A stretch of 47,401 nt of DNA from an uncultured Hungatella sp. (lineage in GTDB: Bacteria > Bacillota > Clostridia > Lachnospirales > Lachnospiraceae), in the NCBI GenBank assembly GCA_910588505.1, contig CAJUPQ010000021.1:1-47401 (forward strand), given 5' to 3'. Below, one piece after another: positions 42,787-47,401 of the stretch. The position numbers and the translations under genes were made by a program. The notes below the pieces were generated by a model. That model made no database searches. It had not been told where the DNA came from and saw only the letters and a list, made by a program, of their open reading frames with translations. The first letter of the stretch is position 1; every line of letters starts with the position of its first letter.

Positions 42787-44151
42787 TCAATCCATGATTT
42801 CCTGCCGTGAATCTACCAAAAGCACCCTTAAACGATACTTGTTTTGGAACATCTCATTTTCCACCCTGCCGCCGTAGGTCTCCGCCACGGCCCGGATGCC
42901 GGAAAGCCCGATCCCGTCCGCGGGAATGTCTCCCCCGCCCTCCCGACAGCTGTTTTCCACAAAGATCAGATAAAAATTGCCCTTTCTCTTTCCCTCCAGC
43001 CGCAGATACCTCTGCCCTATGTCCACCTTGCGGCAGGCTTTAATGGCGTTGTCCATGGCGTTAGCCAGGATCATGCACCAGTCCATATCCTTGATTCCGC
43101 TTTTGACCGGAAGCTTTAAATCGCACACAACCTGGATCCCCTCCTGTCTTGCCAGAGCCAGTTTGCTCCCCAGCAGGGCGTCCGCCGCCGCGTTTCCCGT
43201 ACTTACCTCCCAGGACAGGCTCTCTTCAACCTCCTTCAGCTGGGACAGATAACTTCTGGCCTCTTCCTCCCGACCGTCGCCCAAAAGCTTTTCCAGCACC
43301 ATCAGATGGTTCCTGATGTCATGGCGAAAAGATCTGGTCCGCTTATACCGCATGGCCGCCTCCAGGATGTAGATCTCCTGGGCCAGAGCCTGCTGTCTCA
43401 CCATCCGCATTTTCTCCATATCCCGAAAAACATCCAGGATCTTTTCACAGGCAAACAGAACCAGAAACAGACAGACACAGGCAAACACCTGCAAAAACAG
43501 CATTTCCCCATGATCCACGTCAACAATGCTGCTAAACCCGGAAACCTGATCAAATACCAGGCTGTCACCGTAAATAGAATGGCGGATAATCCGCTCCACC
43601 AGGGCGATGAAAAACATGGGGACGGCGATCCACCTTAGGACCCGCTTATCCCCCTGCTCCACCACCCTGCCAAAACGCCCCAGCATCACCCCAAACAGAG
43701 CCGTCACTGCTGCCACCTTCAAAAACTCCCGGGCCCCGTCGCTTGGATAGAGCAGACCCATGTGGGAAAAGACCACGGGGGCAAAGATCCGCTGGTCCGC
43801 CCAGGAGATGATGCCGTCCGCCACGCTGAACATGGATAGCACCAGCACGGCAATGGCAAAGGTCTCCATCCACCCCTTTCTGCCCGGTCCCCTTCCGCAG
43901 CAGCCGAGAAGCCCGATCTCCAGCACAAGCCCCGGGCTTCCTTTAAGTCCCAGCCGCCGCTCCAAGACCATAAGCGCCGCGGACAAGACCACATAACATC
44001 CACACCAAAGCCATCTTTCCTGTCCCCTGCCGCTCCCGCAGCACCTGCAGAAACACAAAAATACCACTGCCGGCAGGACCACATGCCCCAAAACAAGGGG
44101 CATGGCTATATACCACCGCAGATAATAGGAATACGAAAAACCGTCGATCAT
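42787..44151 (-). CDS. AgrC-like sensor histidine kinase (GHKL type)
   Basis: The 454-residue kinase has about six or seven membrane helices in its first 235 residues, then a short helix and the H-box SFRHDIRNHLMVLEKLL with His277. A GHKL ATPase follows (N-box NAMDNAIKAC near 363-372; GIGLSGIRAV near 417-426). This is the layout of AgrC-type peptide sensors. It starts 11 bases after the LytTR regulator stop. No AgrB or precursor-peptide gene is seen in the window, so the signal is unknown. Confidence 0.9.
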   Translation of the reverse strand: MIDGFSYSYYLRWYIAMPLVLGHVVLPAVVFLCFCRCCGSGRGQERWLWCGCYVVLSAALMVLERRLGLKGSPGLVLEIGLLGCCGRGPGRKGWMETFAIAVLVLSMFSVADGIISWADQRIFAPVVFSHMGLLYPSDGAREFLKVAAVTALFGVMLGRFGRVVEQGDKRVLRWIAVPMFFIALVERIIRHSIYGDSLVFDQVSGFSSIVDVDHGEMLFLQVFACVCLFLVLFACEKILDVFRDMEKMRMVRQQALAQEIYILEAAMRYKRTRSFRHDIRNHLMVLEKLLGDGREEEARSYLSQLKEVEESLSWEVSTGNAAADALLGSKLALARQEGIQVVCDLKLPVKSGIKDMDWCMILANAMDNAIKACRKVDIGQRYLRLEGKRKGNFYLIFVENSCREGGGDIPADGIGLSGIRAVAETYGGRVENEMFQNKYRLRVLLVDSRQEIMD

Positions 44152-44161
44152 GCCCTCTGAC

Positions 44162-44863
44162 TCACCCCTCCCCCATATACCTCATCATCTGCTCCATCAC
44201 AGCCTGATGACAGCTGTGAGCCACAGGAACCTTCTCCCCGTTCTCCAGCACCGCCAGACCGCCCCGGTACTCCAGAAGATACTCCGGATTGATCAGATAG
44301 CTCCGATGGCACCGGATCAGGGCGGACTGGGTCTGCCGCTCCACATCCCGGATCTTCCCGTAATAGTCCAGGACTCCGTCCCTGGTGTGTACATAGATCT
44401 TCCTGTCAATGACCTCGCAGTAGTAGATATCATGAAGTCTCACAGTCCGGCACCAGGTTTTTGTCCGGATAAAAAGACATTTTCCCCCTTTGCCCCCAAG
44501 GCGTTTCAAGGACCGCTTTAAAGCCGCCTTAAGCCTTTCTTTGTCAATAGGCTTTATGAGATAATCCATGGCTTCCACCTCAAAAGCGGCGGACATATAT
44601 TCCTCAAGGACCGTAACAAATATCAGTATCCCCTCAAATCCCTTTTCCCTCAGCTTTCTCGCCAGGGCCATGCCGTCCATCATGGGCATCTGGATATCCA
44701 GAAAGATCAGGTCAAACTCCATGGGGGACAGAAGGAGCCTGTGGGGGCCGGAAAAACAAGTGATCCCAAAATCCTCCTTCCACTGCGTCAGTATTTCTGT
44801 CACAACGGCTTTAAGCTGACCAAGCACCAGTTCTTCATCATCACAGATCGCGATCTTCACCAT
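44162..44863 (-). CDS. AgrA-like response regulator with LytTR DNA-binding domain
   Basis: The product (233 residues) has a receiver domain (AICDDEE, Asp56 in FLDIQMP, Lys in LIKPI near 105) and a C-terminal LytTR domain (about 130-230; RLHDIYYCEVIDRKIYVHT and FIRTKTW are typical). LytTR regulators bind pairs of short direct repeats. The start chosen is the ATG at 44863, with SD GGGAGG 7 bases upstream; a start 17 codons earlier would fall in the promoter. A candidate promoter lies at 44882-44910. It forms an operon with the AgrC-like kinase. Confidence 0.92.
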   Translation of the reverse strand: MVKIAICDDEELVLGQLKAVVTEILTQWKEDFGITCFSGPHRLLLSPMEFDLIFLDIQMPMMDGMALARKLREKGFEGILIFVTVLEEYMSAAFEVEAMDYLIKPIDKERLKAALKRSLKRLGGKGGKCLFIRTKTWCRTVRLHDIYYCEVIDRKIYVHTRDGVLDYYGKIRDVERQTQSALIRCHRSYLINPEYLLEYRGGLAVLENGEKVPVAHSCHQAVMEQMMRYMGEG

Positions 44864-44881
44864 AAAAATACCTCCCATACA

Positions 44882-44910
44882 TTTATGACACAAAGTATGG
44901 AAGGTTTCAA
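44882..44910 (-). promoter_or_regulatory. possible promoter of the LytTR/AgrC-like operon
   Basis: On the minus strand TTGAAA (44905-44910) and CATAAA (44882-44887) are 17 bases apart, 19 bases before the start codon. The -10 box is imperfect. The rest of the gap to 45031 shows a small hairpin (GACAG..CTGTC near 44978-44998) and no gene. Confidence 0.4.
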
Positions 44911-45031
44911 GCAAAATGATGTAAAACGTCCTGGAAATGTTGTGAACCAGTGTTGTTGCTGAAGGTTGACGCTGACCCGACAGAAGCCATGTCCTGTCCG
45001 GATTCAGGAATATCAGACGTTCCCAAGAGCC

Positions 45032-45197
45032 CTAGAGCGTGTTTGAAAATTGCTTTCTGACAGATGTGTGTCAGAATTTGTGGGAGATTTGAGCCAAATG
45101 AAGGGCGCATAGCGGGCTATGTAACCTGAATTTGGCTCAAATATACCGCGAAGTGGGGCGCGCATCTGGCGGGAATGAATTTTCAAACACGCTCTAG
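45032..45197. mobile_element. MITE-like element, 166 bases with 20-base perfect terminal inverted repeats
   Basis: CTAGAGCGTGTTTGAAAATT (45032-45051) is exactly inverted at 45178-45197. Inside, ATTTGAGCCAAAT and ATTTGGCTCAAAT form a second perfect 13-base inverted pair, and ATAGC..GCTAT forms a third, so the whole unit can fold into one long branched hairpin. It has no coding capacity. The ends are CTAG, as for insertions at a YTAR-like target (known of IS5-group elements). Its right end supplies the stop codon of the histidine phosphatase gene, and a solo end lies at 28388-28415. Confidence 0.85.
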
Positions 45198-45884
45198 AGT
45201 CTCTTCTTGATCCGGCCACCCGGCTCCTTCTTCCTCTCCCTGTATCCACCTGTCCCGAAGCAGGTCCGGCTCCTTTTCCAGATGCCCATAGTCGTTAAAC
45301 CGCTCCAGAGTAAACCGCTCTTCTCCTCTGTCAAACCGCAGCTCCGTAATACTGCAGTTCTCCAGATCTCTCCCAAGAAGCCTGTATTTTGCCGGTTCCA
45401 TGCCCAGGATGTGGGCCGCCGCGCAGCGGATAACGCCGCCGTGGGTCACCACAGCCACCCTCTCCTCCGCTCCATGGGCGATGCGGCGCAAAACCGGCAT
45501 GACCCGCTCTATGACATCCCCGGCCCTCTCGCCGTCCGGGTAGGGAATATCTGTCTCCATCTTCTGCTGCTCCCGCTTCAGATCTCCAAACCTCTGCCAG
45601 ATCTCCTGGTCCCTAAGCCCCTCCATCCGCCCAAAATCAATCTCCCGAAGGTCAGGCTCAATGATATGTTCCACATTCCAGTACAGGTTGGCGGCCTGTG
45701 CCGTCTGCTCTGCCCGGATCAGGGCGCTGGAATACACCGTCTGGATGCGCTCCTTCACCAGCCGCTCCCCCACCAGGGCCGCCTGCCTAAATCCCGCGGC
45801 AGACAGCTCCACATCCACATTGCACAGCCTGCTGCTCTGCCTGCCGTGGCGGATCAGATATAACGTAACATAAGAACGTTCCAA
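45183..45884 (-). CDS. histidine phosphatase (phosphoglycerate mutase-like) family protein
   Basis: The 233-residue protein has the catalytic LIRHGRQ motif (His13 region), a second Arg/Glu set (SSALIRAEQTAQ; LREIDFGRMEG) and the second catalytic His in VVTHGGVIR (about 148). Members dephosphorylate small metabolites or act as cofactor-dependent mutases; CobC-like or general phosphatase roles are possible. The C-terminal about 30 residues are acidic and poorly conserved. The final codons ERV and the TGA come from the MITE-like element, so the original 3' end has been changed. It follows the PFL gene after 9 bases in one operon. Confidence 0.9.
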   Translation of the reverse strand: MERSYVTLYLIRHGRQSSRLCNVDVELSAAGFRQAALVGERLVKERIQTVYSSALIRAEQTAQAANLYWNVEHIIEPDLREIDFGRMEGLRDQEIWQRFGDLKREQQKMETDIPYPDGERAGDVIERVMPVLRRIAHGAEERVAVVTHGGVIRCAAAHILGMEPAKYRLLGRDLENCSITELRFDRGEERFTLERFNDYGHLEKEPDLLRDRWIQGEEEGAGWPDQEETLERV

Positions 45885-45893
45885 GGCCTCCTC

Positions 45894-47258
45894 CTAATTC
45901 TTAAAGCTGTGAACCGGAGCCGGTATGCGCCCGCCCCGGTTTACAAACCTCTCACAGGACCAGGGATTCACCGGCATCACAGGGGCATACCCTAAAAGAC
46001 CGCCGAACTCCACCGTATCTCCCACGTCCTTGCCAATCACCGGGATCAGCCGCACCGCGGTGGTCTTCTGGTTGATCATGCCGATAGCGGCCTCGTCGGC
46101 AATGATCCCGGCCAGGGTACTCTCCGATGTACTGCCCGGAATGGCGATCATGTCAAGACCAACAGAGCAAACGCAGGTCATGGCCTCCAGCTTTTCCAGA
46201 GTCAGAGCCCCCGCGGACACCGCGTCGATCATGCCCTGATCCTCGCTGACCGGGATAAAGGCGCCGCTTAAGCCCCCCACGTAGGAGGATGCCATGATCC
46301 CGCCCTTCTTCACCTGGTCATTGAGCATGGCAAGGGCAGCCGTGGTCCCCGGCGCTCCCACCCGCTCCAGGCCGATCTCCTCCAGGATCTCCGCCACGCT
46401 GTCCCCCACCGCCGGCGTAGGCGCCAGGGACAGATCGATGATGCCAAATGGGAGCCCCAGACGCCTGGAGGCCTCCTGAGCCACCAGCTGTCCCACCCGG
46501 GTGATCTTAAACGCCGTCTTCTTAATGGTCTCGCACAGCACCTCAAAATTCTCTCCCCTGGCCTGCTCCAGGGCCACCTTCACCACCCCCGGCCCGCTGA
46601 CGCCCACGTTGATGATGGCGTCCGCCTCCGTCACGCCGTGAAACGCCCCTGCCATAAATGGATTGTCGTCCGGCGCGTTGCAGAACACCACCAGCTTGGC
46701 GCAGCCCAGGGAGTCCTGGTCTTTTGTGGCAAAAGCCGTGGCCTTTATCATCTGCCCCATCAGGTTCACCGCGTCCATGTTGAGCCCAGTCTTTGTGGAG
46801 CCTACATTTACGGAGCTGCACACCCGCTCCGTCACCGCCAGAGCCTGCGGAATGGAGCGGATCAGGTTCTCATCCGCTTTTGTCATGCCCTTGCTCACCA
46901 GGGCAGAGTATCCCCCCAGAAAATTAACCCCCACTTCCTTTGCCGCCCGGTCTAAAGTCCCTGCGATGGTGACAAAATCCTCCGGCGTTTTGCAGACGCA
47001 TCCCCCTACAAGTGCAATAGGCGTCACGGAAATCCTCTTGTTCACAATAGGCACCCCGAAATCCCGGGATATGGCCTCGCCCGTACTCACCAGCTCCCTG
47101 GCCGTGGCGGTGATCTTGTTATAGATCTTCTCATTGAGCGCGTCCAAGCTGCTGCCGCAGCAGTCCAACAGGCTGATGCCCATGGTGATGGTGCGCACAT
47201 CCAGCTTCTCATGCTCGATCATATTGTTGGTCTCAATGACCTCGAACATATTCAACAT
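45894..47258 (-). CDS. PFL-family protein (UPF0210/DUF711)
   Basis: The 454-residue protein belongs to the PFL (UPF0210) family, which has a pyruvate-formate-lyase-like barrel but no glycyl radical motif; its function is not known. Conserved parts visible are FEVIETNNMIEHEKLDVRTITMGISL at the start (residues 5-30, quoted in parts: TNNMIEHEKLDVRTITMG), GGCVCKTPEDF near 85-95, and SVNVGSTKTGLNMDAVNLMG near 148-167. Members are usually encoded just after an ACT-domain gene, which would lie beyond the right end of this window. A diverged palindromic repeat lies 51 bases upstream of its start. The product is cytosolic. Confidence 0.93.
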   Translation of the reverse strand: MLNMFEVIETNNMIEHEKLDVRTITMGISLLDCCGSSLDALNEKIYNKITATARELVSTGEAISRDFGVPIVNKRISVTPIALVGGCVCKTPEDFVTIAGTLDRAAKEVGVNFLGGYSALVSKGMTKADENLIRSIPQALAVTERVCSSVNVGSTKTGLNMDAVNLMGQMIKATAFATKDQDSLGCAKLVVFCNAPDDNPFMAGAFHGVTEADAIINVGVSGPGVVKVALEQARGENFEVLCETIKKTAFKITRVGQLVAQEASRRLGLPFGIIDLSLAPTPAVGDSVAEILEEIGLERVGAPGTTAALAMLNDQVKKGGIMASSYVGGLSGAFIPVSEDQGMIDAVSAGALTLEKLEAMTCVCSVGLDMIAIPGSTSESTLAGIIADEAAIGMINQKTTAVRLIPVIGKDVGDTVEFGGLLGYAPVMPVNPWSCERFVNRGGRIPAPVHSFKN

Positions 47259-47308
47259 ACGGTTTTCTCCATTCTTCTCTATGAATGCTCTATTGGCTGT
47301 GCCAGTAA

Positions 47309-47385
47309 ATCGCTACGCTAATTTACTGGTGAATTAATGCAGCGATGTACTAGTACATCATTGCATTAATTCCTAAGCAATAGTA
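47309..47385. repeat. dispersed palindromic repeat, full copy plus half copy joined at CTAG
   Basis: 47309-47350 is a diverged full palindrome (arms ATCGCTACGCTAATTTAC and GTGAATTAATGCAGCGAT). Directly after it, joined by TACTAGTAC, a second half unit GTACATCATTGCATTAATTC runs to 47385. The head-to-head joint is again CTAG. It lies upstream of the PFL gene. Confidence 0.7.
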
Positions 47386-47401
47386 CTCGCTCTCTACGCC
47401 A

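Noticed and set aside
1..47401. tRNA, rRNA, prophage or intact IS element
   Set aside because: No cloverleaf, rRNA core sequence, integrase, transposase or structural phage gene was recognised on either strand.

Overview
This window looks like a chromosomal segment of a gut-type Firmicute, most probably a Lachnospiraceae / Clostridium cluster XIVa organism. The reasons are the Shine-Dalgarno-led genes (AGGAGG-like), sigma-A type promoters, a THF riboswitch in front of an ECF folate transporter gene, the paired Fe-S scaffold-like and GGGtGRT genes, several YesM/YesN (AraC-type) two-component systems, a PFL-family protein and an NlpC/P60 hydrolase with a long coiled coil. This is inference from gene content. 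No rRNA or tRNA gene, CRISPR array, prophage or intact insertion sequence was seen.

Layout. 1-318 holds the end of a GNAT acetyltransferase on the plus strand. 366-2640 (minus) carries a RelQ-type alarmone synthetase, an Mrp/NBP35 ATPase and folT with its riboswitch. 2920-8963 (minus) is gltB-gltD (NADPH glutamate synthase). 9055-9650 is a non-coding scar with the gltB promoter, a decayed dinJ/yafQ-like toxin-antitoxin pair and a dispersed palindromic repeat. 9652-12600 (plus) has a second GNAT gene and the scaffold-like/GGGtGRT pair. 12783-20938 (minus) is a wall, membrane and housekeeping run: D,D-carboxypeptidase, MATE exporter, NlpC/P60 hydrolase, DHFR, M29 aminopeptidase, a small membrane protein and VanZ. 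21077-22072 (minus) has a 49-residue membrane protein and pyrE, separated by a highly structured intergenic element. 22241-22414 is a YjfB-like gene. 22483-27064 (minus) is a solute-binding-protein / YesM kinase / YesN regulator cassette without a permease. 27506-30161 has an SGNH hydrolase lipoprotein, an RluA-family pseudouridine synthase and an SDR. 30483-40113 (minus) is a sugar-sensing and uptake block: AraC regulator, YesM kinase, membrane-anchored binding protein, lipoprotein binding protein, then MglB-, MglA- and MglC-like transporter genes. 40503-42657 has FapA and a small coiled-coil protein. 42787-44863 is an AgrC/AgrA-like pair. The window closes with a MITE-like element, a histidine phosphatase and a PFL-family protein.

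How the parts work together. The 30-40 kb block reads as one regulon: an anchored periplasmic-binding protein and its YesM kinase probably sense a sugar (galactose-like by the Ca-loop of MglB), and the AraC regulator then controls the mglBAC-type transporter, in the manner of XylFII-LytS-YesN of clostridia. The 22-27 kb cassette repeats this logic with a different binding protein. GltBD makes glutamate; folT and the DHFR gene serve folate supply, and the riboswitch ties import to folate status.

The most unusual signals are in the small non-coding elements. One palindromic repeat family (four loci) and one MITE-like family with 20-bp perfect terminal inverted repeats both have CTAG at their ends. 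The two families are joined at CTAG inside the 3' end of the pseudouridine synthase gene, so its last codons and stop are repeat-derived. The neighbouring phosphatase gene also takes its stop codon from a repeat.
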